A DNA stretch of 64,000 nucleotides from Vicia villosa (GCF_029867415.1 NC_081182.1:14258497-14322496), one strand, 5' to 3'; counted from the stretch's first letter, positions 24,030 through 36,180 are shown. Notes: generated from the sequence alone by a model not told the origin. Program-made: numbers and translations.

Positions 24030-24917
24030 CTAATGGTTGAGGGTATTAAGAAGTGAGACTCTAATTTTAATAAGACGCCGAAACAGAAACTCAAGCCCTT
24101 CTTCAAGGTCTTGAATACAAGATTCTGTTTTCTCCAAATGGTTTTGCAGATCATTGATGCCTTCAACTTTTCTAGTCTTGGTTAATAGGAAAGACTCTAA
24201 AGCTGCATCCACTTGAGAAAATTCACTTTCTTCCGTCAATTGTGAACATGCAACTCTTTTAGGCTGAATTAGTTTGGAAATGGAACCCCATTTGTTTGAC
24301 TTTGATTGTGCAGTTCCTGAGATAAATTGCAGGATTGTTTGAAATGTAGATAGTGTAGCTACTTCAATATCTTGTAATAATTTAATCAAAGTTACTGTTT
24401 GATGGTCTTTGTTTGTAGATAGCATGTTGCAATTTTTGGTATTTCGCTTCATATTTGTCAAGGCTTTGGCTATGGCCTTTTTCACAACCTTTCTAGATGT
24501 CAAATATTTCTTAGCCTCTGCAGTGACCTCCGCACCGCTTCCTCTTCGTCTTATAATGGATTGAAGTTCCCTTGTGCACTCTTTTGTATGAATTACAGCA
24601 TCTTTTGCTGCACTACAAACATCTAAGAGCCTTAAGGATCCATCGAAGAGGTTATTTACCCAATTTTCTTGTTGTTCATGGATAAGTGCATCTTGGGTTA
24701 GTGGCAGCTGAATCAAATTTTCAACACACTCGATCAAATCTCGCAAACCATCAATCTTATGGCAAAGTAACGATGATGAGGAAGTTTCAGTTGAAGACTT
24801 TAATAAGGTCTCCAAATGATCATTGCATTTAAGAATGAGTGGGTGTGGTCTAGAAGGCAAGCTGATTGAGCGACCGTGGAAATTGGATTTTGTGTTCAAA
24901 TGGGAAGAAGCTGCCAT
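24030..24917 (-). CDS. DUF241/BPS1-like protein, copy 4
   Basis: Intact, 295 aa. A longer frame reaches to 25,019, but the added 34 residues fall in the leader and TATA region, so 24,917 is taken by comparison with paralogues. This copy has KWGSISKLIQPKRVACSQLTEESEFSQVDAALESF and an Ala in SRKVVKKAIAKALTNMK. Together with copy 3 it forms a large inverted repeat, with both genes and their flanks as arms. The 3' flank again carries the conserved TTTTGTAGTGATGTAG block (complement at about 24,000). Confidence 0.88.
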   Translation of the reverse strand: MAASSHLNTKSNFHGRSISLPSRPHPLILKCNDHLETLLKSSTETSSSSLLCHKIDGLRDLIECVENLIQLPLTQDALIHEQQENWVNNLFDGSLRLLDVCSAAKDAVIHTKECTRELQSIIRRRGSGAEVTAEAKKYLTSRKVVKKAIAKALTNMKRNTKNCNMLSTNKDHQTVTLIKLLQDIEVATLSTFQTILQFISGTAQSKSNKWGSISKLIQPKRVACSQLTEESEFSQVDAALESFLLTKTRKVEGINDLQNHLEKTESCIQDLEEGLEFLFRRLIKIRVSLLNTLNH

Positions 24918-25609
24918 TTTGTTTTTCTTAAGGGAAGAGAAAGAGAAACTTTGATTTGAATGTTGAATTGAGTTTGTTATTTTCCATGGGCATCTTATCA
25001 ATATATATCTTATCAACATATGGAATCTAATCTTATTTGCATATCAACGAGGCCAACTAATCGAGATTTGAATTCAGACATTATTGCATAAAAGTTAGAG
25101 CTGTGTCTCCTCCAAGGAATTTCTCCAACTCATACTCCGTCGCATTTGCATGATTATAACATTTTCAACGCAAATGCTTCACCAAAAAAGTGTGTTTTTA
25201 TCATAAACATAATTATCTTCACCTGTGCAATCCTGCGGTGATGCTAAAGCAACAACTGCAGTGCTGTTAGGCATGTCTCTGTTGAAGGAACATGAATCGC
25301 ACCACCCATTTAAACCTATGTTTACATCAGTTGAAATCCTTGATCTACTCATACACATGTATTTCTCGTCATACCGACACATAATCTGGTAACCATGTTC
25401 ATTCATGCACTTCCATCACATGAATGCCCCTTGGAGTTCACAATGTGTTAATATTTGAGGTATGAGATGGGAAGCATTGAGCAAACACTTATGGATTTAA
25501 AAATAAAGAATATTCTTCTTGTCTCCTCTAGTCTTTTGTATATATAAACTACTATGACCCTCAACTTGTATTATTATAATCTCATCTATCTTTATTTTCT
25601 GTAAACAGA

Positions 25610-25930
25610 AAATAGCATTTGCTGTAGGAAAAAACCTCGAAATTTGCATACTTGTAGCTAGAGCTTATCCTCTCCTCCAGACCCCACAGTATCGCTAGTT
25701 GAGTCGAATTAGTAAAGATTCAAGAAGGATTGTGAAGCTTCTTTTTCATTATCTTCAATAACTCACACACTCAACGCGCTTGCAGAATTTGTTGCTGCGT
25801 TTGTTAAGTCATTATAGTCTTTGTTGTTGTTTATCACTGTCCCCAATGGACTATCAAAGCAGAGGAAATGGTCAAGAATCTCAAAGCTCTTGGGATCCCA
25901 AAGAGTATATTGTGTTACAGTTTCTCATAA
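25610..25930 (+). pseudogene. DUF241/BPS1-like pseudogene b
   Basis: The clearest piece is FITVPNGLSKQRKWSRISK with SQRVYC behind it, aligning with FISGTTQSKSNKWGSISK and PKRVAC of the intact genes. Upstream fragments from 25,610 resemble the N-terminal leader of pseudogenes c and d. It is upstream of copy 4 and divergent from it. Confidence 0.6.
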
Positions 25931-26272
25931 GATGACTTCCAAGAACCTCCCCACCAACGAAGAAACCAACCGAAGAAAAGGAAAATGCAAAATGCATTAT
26001 GCAACTGTTTAATGAATGCAATGAAAAATGAAAGATGCTATAATAATATTTTATGAATGCAGTGGAAATATAAGAAATGAAACTGTTTATTGCTATACAA
26101 GAAAAGGACCAACGTTCATTTAGTAGAGCAATCATCTAAATAAAGCAAACTGAATAAACAACATGCATGGAGCATGAGCACAGACCCCTTGATTTGTTTG
26201 TTATCAACTATATCTACCTAAGATTGAGACGTGATTAGGCTCTCCCTAATATACTCTTTCACCAAAAACTAA

Positions 26273-26298
26273 TTAGTAATATACCCGTGCGCACGGGT
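26273..26298 (-). mobile_element. Helitron 3' terminus (non-autonomous copy)
   Basis: On the minus strand a perfect 16-bp palindrome ACCCGTGCGCACGGGT (26,283–26,298) is followed after 6 nt by CTAA and then T, the Helitron end rule (hairpin, CTRR, T). The stem matches the other two Helitron ends in this window. The 5' end, expected at higher coordinates, was not located. Confidence 0.7.
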
Positions 26299-27081
26299 AA
26301 AAATTATTTAGTAGTGTAAAATTATACTACAAACTGAGAGTTAGGTTCGTATGTTTAGCTGCTTAGAATAAAATTGGCTGTGTTCCATGACACTTCAAAA
26401 AATATTTCATTCACATTTTGAATAACAATGTCAACATTTAGCCCATTGGATTTGTTTTGCTATTAGTTGTTCTAGTTTGTAGTTGATGGTACAATTGTGT
26501 GACCAATAACGATTAATTATCATACCGGTTGATCTTGCGATTTCCATCACATTCAAAGACTTTAGTGCTCAAGTTTAATTTCAAAACCAAAGAACATAGG
26601 TCTATGTCTCACTGCTTTGTTCAAACTGCCTGATGTTTAGCACGGGTTCCGGCCAATGCTAGAGGCTATTTTTCCTGCGGTGAATTGGATATCTTGTAAG
26701 TATCATAACTCGGGTAGAAAAGCTATTGGCCTTTTAAATCGAATTCTTTAGACACATAGACTTCCACTTGAACACCTCTCTATCATGGATATTAGGCCTA
26801 TTAGACCTTATACAATAGATATAATCAACCGATTTTAATTAACAAAAGTAAAATAGCATCCATCAATACAAGTCCAAAACAAAGATAATCCTAACTCTAT
26901 TGTCATGATTTAATAAACAAAGAGAATTAACAAGTTAGTAAATAATCATCCGGTTTAAAAGGATACTGCAACAGGAAATTAAGAATAGTATCAGTTTATT
27001 ATTGCTATACATTTACTTTTATAATTTCATGTACAAGTGTATCTATATCACTACAAAATTTTGATCCTCATCAATCCTCTA

Positions 27082-27969
27082 CTAATTGCTGAGGATATTA
27101 AGAAGTGAGACTCTGGTTTTAATAAGACGCCTAAATAGAAACTCAAGCCCTTCTTCAAGGTCTTGAATGCAAGATTCTGTTTTCTCCAAGTGGTTTTGTA
27201 AATCATTGATAGCCTCGAGTTTTCCAGTCTTGGTAAATACAAAAGACTGCAATGCTACATCCACTTGAGCAAATTCACTTTCATCCGTCAATAGTGAACA
27301 AGCAACTCTTTTGGGCTGAATTAGTTTGGAAATGGAACCCCAACTGTTTGACTTTGACTGTGTAGTCCCCGAGATAAATTGTAGTATTGTCTGAAATGAA
27401 GATAGTGTAGCCACTTCAACATCTTGTAATAAGTTAATTAAAGCCACTGTTTGATGATCTTTGTTTGTATATAACATATTGCAACTTTTGGTATTAACCT
27501 TCATATTTGTCAAGGTTTTGGAGATGGCCTTTTTCACAACCTTCCTAGATATCAAGAATTTCTTTGCCTCTGCAGTGACATCCGCTCTGCCTCCTCTTCT
27601 TCTAATGATGGATTGAAGTTCCCTTGTGCATTCTTTTGTATGAATTACAGCATCTTTGGCTGAACTACACACATCTAATAGCCTTAAGGATCCATCCAAA
27701 AGGTTATTTACCCAATTTTCTTGATGCTCATGGACAAGTGCTTCTTGTGTTAGTGGAAGCTGAATCAAATTTTCAACACACTCGATCAAATCTCGCAAGC
27801 CATCAATCTTATGGAAAAGTAACGATGAGGAGAAGGTTTCATTTGAAGACTTTAATAAGGTCTCCAAATGTTCGTTGCATTTAAGAATGAGGGGGTGTGG
27901 TCTAGAAGGCAAGCTGATTGAGCGACCATGGAAATTGGATTTTGTGTTCAAAGAAGAAGAACCTGCCAT
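27082..27969 (-). CDS. DUF241/BPS1-like protein, copy 5
   Basis: Intact, 295 aa. Distinct residues are GRADVTAEAKKFLISRK and LQSFVFTKTGKLEAIND. It is oriented like copies 4, 6 and 7 and sits in a repeat block of roughly 3 kb: gene, leader, promoter, diverged pseudogene. The 5' flank keeps GTTAGGCGACATAAGGAATC and GGAATCTCTCCAACCC elements seen upstream of the sister genes, so the promoter was duplicated with the coding region. Confidence 0.88.
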   Translation of the reverse strand: MAGSSSLNTKSNFHGRSISLPSRPHPLILKCNEHLETLLKSSNETFSSSLLFHKIDGLRDLIECVENLIQLPLTQEALVHEHQENWVNNLLDGSLRLLDVCSSAKDAVIHTKECTRELQSIIRRRGGRADVTAEAKKFLISRKVVKKAISKTLTNMKVNTKSCNMLYTNKDHQTVALINLLQDVEVATLSSFQTILQFISGTTQSKSNSWGSISKLIQPKRVACSLLTDESEFAQVDVALQSFVFTKTGKLEAINDLQNHLEKTESCIQDLEEGLEFLFRRLIKTRVSLLNILSN

Positions 27970-28724
27970 TTCTTTTTGTTTAAGAGAAAGAGAAGCCTTG
28001 GTTTGAATGGTGAATTGAGTCTATGGATCTGTATTTTTCCGTTGGCATCTTGTCAATATATATTGTAGGTGTTAGGCGACATAAGGAATCTCATCTTAAT
28101 CACATATCAATAAGGCCAACTAATCGAGATTTGAAATCAGACATTATTACATAAATGTTAGAGCTATGTCTCCTCCAAGGAATCTCTCCAACCCGTACAG
28201 TGTCATTTGCATGATTATAACATATTCAATGCAAAGGCTTCACCTAAAATGTTTTTAATTATAAAAAAACCATTTGCATGTGTACAGTACTGCTGTGATG
28301 CTAAAGCAACAACTGCAGTATTGTTAGGCCTGTTTCTGTTGGAGGAACATGAATCACATCACCCATTTGAACACATGTATTTGATCAAAAGAGATCTGAA
28401 CAAGTTATTTATAAATAGAACTGCTTCTCATCCTACAGACTCATAATCCACTTACTCCCAGCAAATGCATGCCCCTAGGAGTTTACAATTTCAGTATTAT
28501 TATATCTGTTGGAAAATGTCATACTCATGTGATTCACAAATTTAAAATTGAGGAATGAGTTGGGATGCAGCATTGAGCAAACACTGCTGTAGTAGCATAG
28601 AACCAGTAGAAATTGAAAATAAAAAATATGCTTCTTGTCTCCTCTAGATATTTGCTATATATTAAGAATATATAAACTACTAGGACCACAACATGTATTT
28701 TCATCTACTATAAATATCTTTATT

Positions 28725-29310
28725 TTTTGTGAAGAAAAACTTGCAGTTTTGGTTGAAACAAACCCCAAAAGCTCCTTGCATACTTGCAGTAACAACTTAC
28801 TCCATGGACCACACACAACTGTATCACTAGTTGAGTTGAATCTACAAAAATTGAAGGATTAAGAAGCCACGGCTTCTTGGTTATCATCTTCAATAACTTA
28901 AAACACTTATTGGCCTGTAGGATTTGCAAGAAAGCAATGATAAGCTGCTCTCCAATTGATAATCACCCAACAGGCATTGCCACGAGAAACGGCTTGATGA
29001 AGTATTAGATGGATCTATGAGACTCTTGGAGATTTATAATACAGTTAAAGATTATATATATATGGTGCAATCAACCGGTATCTTGCATTAACTTCAGTCG
29101 GTTATTCCTAGGAACAAAGATGTCGAAAATGGAATTACAATTGATGGTGACATATACTTTGCATATAGGAAGAGAAATGAAGAAAGCAGAATAAGTGGTC
29201 AGCAATCTAAAAGTTGGTGCGTCCTAAAAGAAGTTAGAGATGTGCATTGAAGATATAGAAAATGGAGTTGACCAATAATTAGAACTAGAGTTTGGTTTCT
29301 CAACATTTTT
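28725..29310 (+). pseudogene. DUF241/BPS1-like pseudogene c
   Basis: It begins with LAVLVETNPKSSLHTCSNNL, a family N-terminus in which the start ATG is now CTT. It continues through pieces equivalent to LDGSMRLLEIYNTV, a Lys-rich helix region, and ends near CIEDIENGVDQ at about 29,250. Stops interrupt it. It is the same subfamily as pseudogenes a, d and e and is divergent from copy 5. Confidence 0.75.
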
Positions 29311-30580
29311 AAACTAGCCGAAACCAAAACCAAGAGGAATATGTCAATGTATATAGTTTCATAAAGATTCTCATGGAAAGATGCGCTCTTAACATTAAAC
29401 TGGTGAACTAATTAACCAATGGTTGATGGAACAAACCAATAACACGTGAACGGAGGTCATTTTAGCTAAAGGGGAGAATGTTTCAAAGAACTCAATGCCT
29501 TTTATTTGGTTGTAGTTCTGGAAAGATACATTAACTCTTAACTTCAAACTGGTAAACTAACCAATTGTTGATGGAACAAATGTACAAGAACACGTGAATG
29601 CACAAGGCTTTTAGCTTAGACTGCATAGCAGTTCAACCCAAACAAGATGACATATTGACATGCTTCAAGATAAATACAAATTTTTGTCGGGAAGTATGAG
29701 GGATTGGAAAGACTAACTAACATTTATGAATGGGATAAAGTGTGTTACGGAAAGTAGCCGAGAAGTGTTCGAGAATTCGGGAAAGTCGGAACCAACAAGG
29801 AGTCCAATGTTACAAACCCATAAAAGAAGAAGATGTCACGTCTCCATCGAAAAATCTTAAAAGATTAGATATATGAATTACCTCTCTTATATATCTAATA
29901 ATATAATCATTTATAGAAACAATGTGAAGCTTAACCGCTCTCCCTTAGACCCAACATAAAATTATATTGAAAATGTGTTGCTTCTGAGGATGGACTTTCT
30001 CAAGGTATGTTGATGGAGAAGAACACCATCAGTTGACGGTTAGATACCTAATCGAATTGTACTGAATTGAATCAATGAACAATGATAAGAAAACAATTGA
30101 GAATGAAATAGAGTATCTTCGAATAATAGGTATATAGGAATAACAGTTTTACGTCCTAGTGTGTCTATCCTTTTTCATTTTTCTCTTATAAGATTAGTAT
30201 TTAGATGAAAAATATAAATGTGAAATCATAATTTCTCTAAATAAATTCCTGTTTTTTCATTTTTAGTTTTGAAATTAATTCCTTACTTAAGCAGAAAACA
30301 GAAATAAACAACAAATAGGTTTTTTAACTTGTTGATTTCTTGCATCTAGTTGAAACTCTCATTTGAATAACAATGTAAAAAATTATCCCATTGGATTTGT
30401 TTTCCTGTTAGATGTTCTAGTTTGTAGTTGATAGATATAATTAATAACGTTGTGTTTTTCTATCATGGATATTAGGCCTATTACACTTTATACAATAGAT
30501 ATCTTCAACCAATTATAATTAACAAAATCAAAATTGTATCAATCGATTTAAGTCCAGAACAAAGACAATCCTAAAGTTGT
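29311..30580. other. Spacer with short repeats
   Basis: No gene is seen. Two stretches (about 29,370–29,440 and 29,540–29,600) repeat the words TTAACATTAAACTGGT and ACCAATTGTTGATGGAACAAA. The part near 29,700–29,960 resembles 36,270–36,430, so a dispersed repeat is present. Confidence 0.4.
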
Positions 30581-30753
30581 TGTCATGATTTTAAAGTTCT
30601 TCAAGTTAGTAAATGATCATCGGGTTTAAGAGGAATTGGAACATGAAATTAAGAAAAAGTATATCGCTTTATTATTGCTATACATTTACTCATATAATTT
30701 TCATGTACAAGTGTCTATATCACTACAAAATTTTGATCCTCATCAATCCTCTA

Positions 30754-31641
30754 CTAATTGTTGAGGATATTAAGAATTGAGACTCTGATTTTAATAAGAC
30801 GCCTAAATAGAAACTCAAGCCCTTCTTCAAGGTCTTGAATGCAAGATTCTGTTTTCTCCAAGTGGTTTTGTAAATCATTGATAGCTTCAACTTTTCTAGT
30901 CTTGGTAAATAAGAAAGACTGCAATGCTACATCCACTTGAGCAAATTCACTCTCATCTGCCACTAGAGAGCAAGCAACTCTTTTAGGCTGTATTAGCTTG
31001 GAAATGGAGCCCCAACTGTTTGATTTGGAATGTGTGGTCCCTGAGATATATTGCAATATTCTTTGAAATGTTGAAAGTGTAGCTACTTCAACATCTTGGA
31101 ATAAGTTAATTAAAGCCACTGACTGATGATCTTTATTTGTTGATAACCTGTTGCAACCTATGGTATTTCCCTTCAAATTTGTCAAGACTTTGGAGATGGC
31201 CTTTCTCACAATCTTTCTAGATGTCAAGAATTTCTTAGCCTCTGCAGTGACCTCCGTTCCGCCTCCTCTTCTTCTAATGATGGATTGAAGTTCCCTTGTG
31301 CATTCTTTTGTATGAATTACAGCATCTTTGGCTGCACTACACACATCTAAGAGCCTTAAGGATCCATCCAAAAGGTTATTTACCCAATTTTCTTGATGCT
31401 CATGGACAAGTGCATCTTGTGTGAGTGGAAGCTGAATCAAATTTTCAGCACACTCGATCAAATCTCGCAAGCCATCAATCTTATGAAAAAGTAACGATGA
31501 GGAGAAGGTTTCGTTTGAAAACTTTAATAAGGTCTCCAAATGTTGAGTGCATTTAAGAATGAGGGGGTGTGGTCTAGAAGGCAAGCTGATTGAGCGACCA
31601 TGGAAATTAGATTTCGTGTTCAAAGGAGAAGAACTTGCCAT
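30754..31641 (-). CDS. DUF241/BPS1-like protein, copy 6
   Basis: Intact, 295 aa. The frame is open to 31,713, but the start at 31,641 fits the paralogues. Distinct residues: IECAENLIQ where others have IECVENLIQ, SRKIVRKAISKVLTNLK, and VSILNILNN at the end. Its block organisation matches copy 5. A short TATA-like AATATTTATTATAGG lies in the 5' flank, less well conserved than in copies 1–3, so expression strength may differ. Confidence 0.88.
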   Translation of the reverse strand: MASSSPLNTKSNFHGRSISLPSRPHPLILKCTQHLETLLKFSNETFSSSLLFHKIDGLRDLIECAENLIQLPLTQDALVHEHQENWVNNLLDGSLRLLDVCSAAKDAVIHTKECTRELQSIIRRRGGGTEVTAEAKKFLTSRKIVRKAISKVLTNLKGNTIGCNRLSTNKDHQSVALINLFQDVEVATLSTFQRILQYISGTTHSKSNSWGSISKLIQPKRVACSLVADESEFAQVDVALQSFLFTKTRKVEAINDLQNHLEKTESCIQDLEEGLEFLFRRLIKIRVSILNILNN

Positions 31642-32354
31642 TTCTTTTTGTTTAAGAGAAGAGAAAGAGAAGCCTTGGTTTGAATGTTGAATTGAATTTG
31701 TTATTTTCTTCATATTTATTATAGGTGTTTGGCAACGTAAGGAATCTTATCTTATTCGAATATCAACGAGGCCAACTAATCGAGATTTGAAATCAGACAT
31801 TGTTACATAAATGTTAGAGCTGTGTCTCTTCCAAGGAATCTCTCCAACTCATACTATATCTCATTGGCATGATGATAACATTTTGAATGCAAACCCTTCA
31901 CCTAAAATGTGTTTTAATAAAAAAAAACACATAACCATTTGCATGTGTGCAGTACTGTTGTAATGCTAAAGCAACAACTGCAGTATTGTTAGGCGTGTCT
32001 CTGTTGGAGGAACATGACTCACACCACCCACATGATCAAAACAGATCTTAACAAGTTATATATAAATAGAACTGCTTGTCATCCTACAGACACATGATCC
32101 ACTTTCCATGTTCATGCACTCCCATCACATGCATGCCAAAATTTGAGTTTTATTATATCTTATGGAGGATGCTATATTCATGTGATTCCCAAGTTTAAAA
32201 CTGAGGGATGAGATTGGAAACAGCATTGAGCAAATACTGCTGTAGTAGAATAGCACCAGTGGAATTTGAAAATAAAAAATATGCTTCTTGTCTCCTCTAG
32301 TTATTTGCTATATATCAACTACTATGACCATAACTATCTTTATTTTATGAGAAG

Positions 32355-32945
32355 AAAAAATTGCAGTTTTGGTAGAAATAAACCCCAAAAGCTCTTTACA
32401 TAGTTGCAACAACAGCTTATCCTATGCACCACACGGACCAGGATCCACTAAAGTCCGCACCACAGCAAACTCTATAATTAGTTTAGGTGTTTCATCGTCA
32501 TCATCCTCAATAACTAACAGACTCGATGGCTGGCAGAATTTGCAAGAAAACTCTGATAATCTCCTACAATGGACAATCACCCGGCAAACAAAGGCATTGA
32601 AACTTTTTCCATCTTGAAAAAAGCTGAAGTTGTATTGTAACTGTTAACTCATTTGAGTCTCTGTTGTTGTTTATCACTGCCCCAAAAGGACATTTAAAGC
32701 AGACCAAATGGTCAACAATCTCAAAACTCTTGTACTCTCAAAGAGTATATTGTGATTCTTAAGAATCACAAACAATTGAGTTCCAATAAGTTGTTGTAGC
32801 TTCTTCTATTTAGAATTTTCAATGTCACGGCAGAATTTAGAGTTGTGCATTGAAGATATAGAAATTGGAGTCGAATGCCTCCCAAGGCGATTGATTAATT
32901 AGAGGCGGAGTTTCCCTTCTCAACATTTTAAACAACTAGTTAACC
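32355..32945 (+). pseudogene. DUF241/BPS1-like pseudogene d
   Basis: The best preserved of the diverged copies. AVLVEINPKSSLHSCNNSL opens it, then SSSSITNRLDGWQNLQENSD (compare KIDGLRDLIECVEN). After a gap come KQTKWSTISKLLYSQRVYC and CIEDIEIGVECLPRRLIN, the family C-terminus, ending in a premature stop. The middle Lys-rich helix is missing. It is divergent from copy 6. Confidence 0.78.
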
Positions 32946-33620
32946 GATGTCATCACCTCATATCTTGCTAAGTCGGGAATGACGAACACGTAAGTCATGA
33001 GGGGAATAACGGTGAGGACCGTACACCCTAAGAGTGGGTCGGATTATAGGATAAAGTCGGACAAGCTCACTTTGGGGAACGAGGATGCACATATGATAAA
33101 TGAGTTCGGGTCAGATCAAAGGACTGGATCGTCCCAATCGGTCCAAAACTAACGGAAAGGAAGTCACCAAAGAAGCTTAATTGCATAAGATAATGTATTT
33201 AAGCTAATTGGCAAACATTATGACTCATAATCCGATAGAGAGTCTGATTCCAATCCCCAATAAGAAGACACGTTAATCAGCAACAATCATCTTAATGGCC
33301 CTTAATGAGCTTTAAGCGCGTCTCTATGAACCGTTCCTTTTGTTTCTTGGACCCTGCTCTGAAAGGCGTGGCGCTGTGAACAAATCCTAAACTTTCCTAG
33401 GAGGCCACCAATTTTCTCTTCAGATAGGTTTCCTTCTGAGACAAGTCATCTCAGAGATAGATATAAGACCCAACCTTAGCCAAGAAGTGGCTCTGAAGCT
33501 GTAACACTGTTGCATTCTCTGATTATTATTTTATCAAATAGATTAGCAAAACTAAGGCACTATAAGACTATATTAGAATTGTAAGATTTACACCATCTTG
33601 TAACCTATATTCATGATCAA
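32946..33620. other. Possible LTR or retroelement debris
   Basis: The stretch is less AT-rich than its neighbours and carries leader-like pieces (AAGAAGTGGCTCTGAAGC, CTAAGGCACTATAAG) of the sort seen in plant LTR R/U5 regions. No protein or clear termini are recognised. Confidence 0.3.
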
Positions 33621-33808
33621 AGGATTTTGTCATGATTTAATTGATCTATAAAGTTTGTAAATAATCATTAGATTTAATAAAACACAGCAATGTGAAATTA
33701 AGAAAAAGTTTTGCTTTGTTACTGCTGCTATGCATTTACACATATAATTTTCATGTACAAGTGTATCTATATTACTGCAAAATTTTAATTTTTGTATACA
33801 TTCAACGA

Positions 33809-34690
33809 CTATTTGTTGAGGGTATTGAGAAGTGAGACTCTGATTTTAATGAGACGCCGAAACACAAACTCAAGCCCTTCTTCAAGGTCTTGGATGCATG
33901 ATTCTGTTTTCTCCAAGTGGTTTTGGAGATCATTGATGCCTTCAAGTTTTCTAGTCTTGGTAAATAAGAAAGATTGCAATGCTACATCCACTTGGGCAAA
34001 TTCACTCTCATCTGCCACTAGAGAGCAAGCAACTCTTTTAGGCTGTATTAGCTTGGAAATGGAGCCCCAACTGTTTGACTTGGAATGTGTGGTCCCTGAG
34101 ATAAATTGAAGTGTTGTCTGGAATGTAGATAGTATAGCTACTTCAACATCTTGTAATAATTTAATCAAACTCAACGTTTGATGGTCTTCGTTTGTAGATA
34201 TTATGTTGCAATTTTTGGCATTTCCCTTCAAATTTGTCAAGGCTTTGGAGATGGCCTTTTTCACAACCTTTCTAGATGTCAAGAATTTCTTAGCCTCTGC
34301 AGTGACCTCCGTTCCGCCTCCTCTTCTTCTTATGATGGATTGAAGTTCCCTTGTGCATTCTTTTGTATGAATTACAGCATCTTTGGCTGCACTACACACA
34401 TCTAAGAGCCTTAAGGATCCATCCAAAAGGTTATTTACCCAATTTTGTTCATGGAGAAGTGCATCTTGTGTTAGTGGAAGCTGAATCAAATTTTCAACAC
34501 ACTCGATCAAATCTCGCAAGCCATCAATCTTATGGAAAAGTAACGATGAGGAGAAGGTTTCATTTGAAGACTTTAATAAGGTCTCCAAATGTTCACTGCA
34601 TTTAAGAAATAGGGGGTGTGGTCTAGATGGCAAGCTGATTGAGCGGGCATGGAAATTGGATTTTGTGTTCAAAGGAGAAGAAGCTGCCAT
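33809..34690 (-). CDS. DUF241/BPS1-like protein, copy 7
   Basis: Intact, 293 aa, two residues shorter than the others because of an in-frame 6-bp loss before NWVNNLLDGS (LLHEQNWVNN). Other differences are KGNAKNCNIISTNEDHQ and GLEFVFRRLIK. The frame opens 4 codons earlier at 34,702, but the start at 34,690 matches the family. It is the outermost intact member at the right-hand edge of the cluster, with pseudogene e upstream in divergent orientation. Confidence 0.87.
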   Translation of the reverse strand: MAASSPLNTKSNFHARSISLPSRPHPLFLKCSEHLETLLKSSNETFSSSLLFHKIDGLRDLIECVENLIQLPLTQDALLHEQNWVNNLLDGSLRLLDVCSAAKDAVIHTKECTRELQSIIRRRGGGTEVTAEAKKFLTSRKVVKKAISKALTNLKGNAKNCNIISTNEDHQTLSLIKLLQDVEVAILSTFQTTLQFISGTTHSKSNSWGSISKLIQPKRVACSLVADESEFAQVDVALQSFLFTKTRKLEGINDLQNHLEKTESCIQDLEEGLEFVFRRLIKIRVSLLNTLNK

Positions 34691-35344
34691 TTTTTTGCTC
34701 AAGAGAAGAGAAGCCTTGATTTGAGTGTTGAATTGAGTCTTCAGTTTTCCATTGGCATCTTATCAATATATATTATAGGTGTTAGGTGACATATGGAATC
34801 TAATCTCAATCACATATCAACGAATGGAGATTTGAATTGAGACATTATTGCATAAAAGTTAGAGCTGTGTCTCCTCCAAGGAATTTACCCAACTCATACT
34901 CCGTCGCGTTTGCTTGATTATAACATATTCAATGCAACTGCTTCACCAAAAAACTGTGTTTTAATCATAAACATAATTATCTTCACGTGTGCAATATTGT
35001 TGTGATGCTAAAGCAACAACTGCATTACAGCTAGGCATGTCTCTGTTCAAGGAACATGATCAAAACAGATCTGAACAAGTTATTTATAAATAGAACTGCT
35101 TCTCATCCTATAGACACATGATCCATCATCCATGTTCATGCACTGCCATCACATGCACGCTCCTTCGAGTTCAAAGTTTGAGTTTTGTTTTATCTTATGG
35201 CAGATGCTATATTCATGTGATTCCAAAGTTTAAAACTGAGGGGTGTGTTGGGAAGCAGCATTGAGCAAACACTGCTGTCATAGCCTAGAACTAGTGGAAT
35301 TTGAACATAAAAAATATGCTTCTGGTCTCCTTTAGTTATTTGCT

Positions 35345-35770
35345 TAGAATAACTTAAACACTCAACGGCCTGTAGGATTTGCAAGAAAGCAATGATAAGC
35401 TGCTCCAATTGCTAATCACCCTACAAGCATTGCCACGAAAAACAGACTGATGAAGTATTAGATGGATCTACGAGACTCTTGGAGATTTATAATACAGTTA
35501 AAGATTGTATATATGGTGCAATCAACAGATATCTCGCAAGAACTTCAGTCGGATATTCCTAGGACAAGAGATGTGGAAAGTGGAATTACAGTTGAGGGTG
35601 ACAAATACTTGGCATATAGGAAGAAAAGTGAGGAAAGCAATTGCAAAAGCTCTTGAAAACTTTGAAAGCAATGAAAAATAAGTTCAAAGTTTCTTCAAAA
35701 AACCAAGACATTAAGACGCAATGAAAAATAAGTTCAAAGTTTCTTCAAAAAAACCAAGACATTGAGACTA
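35345..35770 (+). pseudogene. DUF241/BPS1-like pseudogene e
   Basis: It contains LDGSTRLLEIYNTVKD, a degraded middle (RDVESGITVEGDKYLAYRK), and AIAKALENFESNEK-like sequence, closely related to pseudogenes a and c. About 50 bp around AATGAAAAATAAGTTCAAAG (35,661–35,710) are repeated in tandem immediately after. It ends in unrelated AT-rich sequence, so the C-terminal part is missing. Confidence 0.7.
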
Positions 35771-36054
35771 GTGGTAATGCTAGAAAATTTTTAGGTAGAC
35801 AGAAACCTAACAAATAATTTTACATAGAATGAATCATAACATTTTTATTAATTAAAAAAATAAATATAATATTTTCTCTCTCCTTTATCACAATCAGTCC
35901 ATGAATCTGAATGTTTTTCAATTAAATTAAATTCTCTTAGAAAATATTAGATTTATATTTATGAAATACAGGGATTTTATGTGTAAGTCATTCACTTAAT
36001 TTCTAATGAATAATTTGTTGTATTATTTGCTGGAAGAGGCTTCTTTTGAATCAC

Positions 36055-36180
36055 TGGTCGCTTACCGTTCGTATGTATGTTTCCTTTCAAATACAGTTCA
36101 TATGTATGTTTCCTTTCAAATATTAATCCTACCGTTCGTAGTTCGTATGTATGTTTCCTTTCAAATATTAATCCAAATAA
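36055..36180 (+). repeat. Three short tandem-like repeats
   Basis: The word GTATGTATGTTTCCTTTCAA occurs three times in 120 bp, separated by variable spacers (ATATTAATCC in two). Nothing coding is seen. Confidence 0.7.

Noticed and set aside
24918..25019. N-terminal extension of DUF241 copy 4 (and similar ones before copies 6 and 7)
   Set aside because: The extra codons fall in the leader and promoter sequence that is conserved as non-coding DNA in the other copies.
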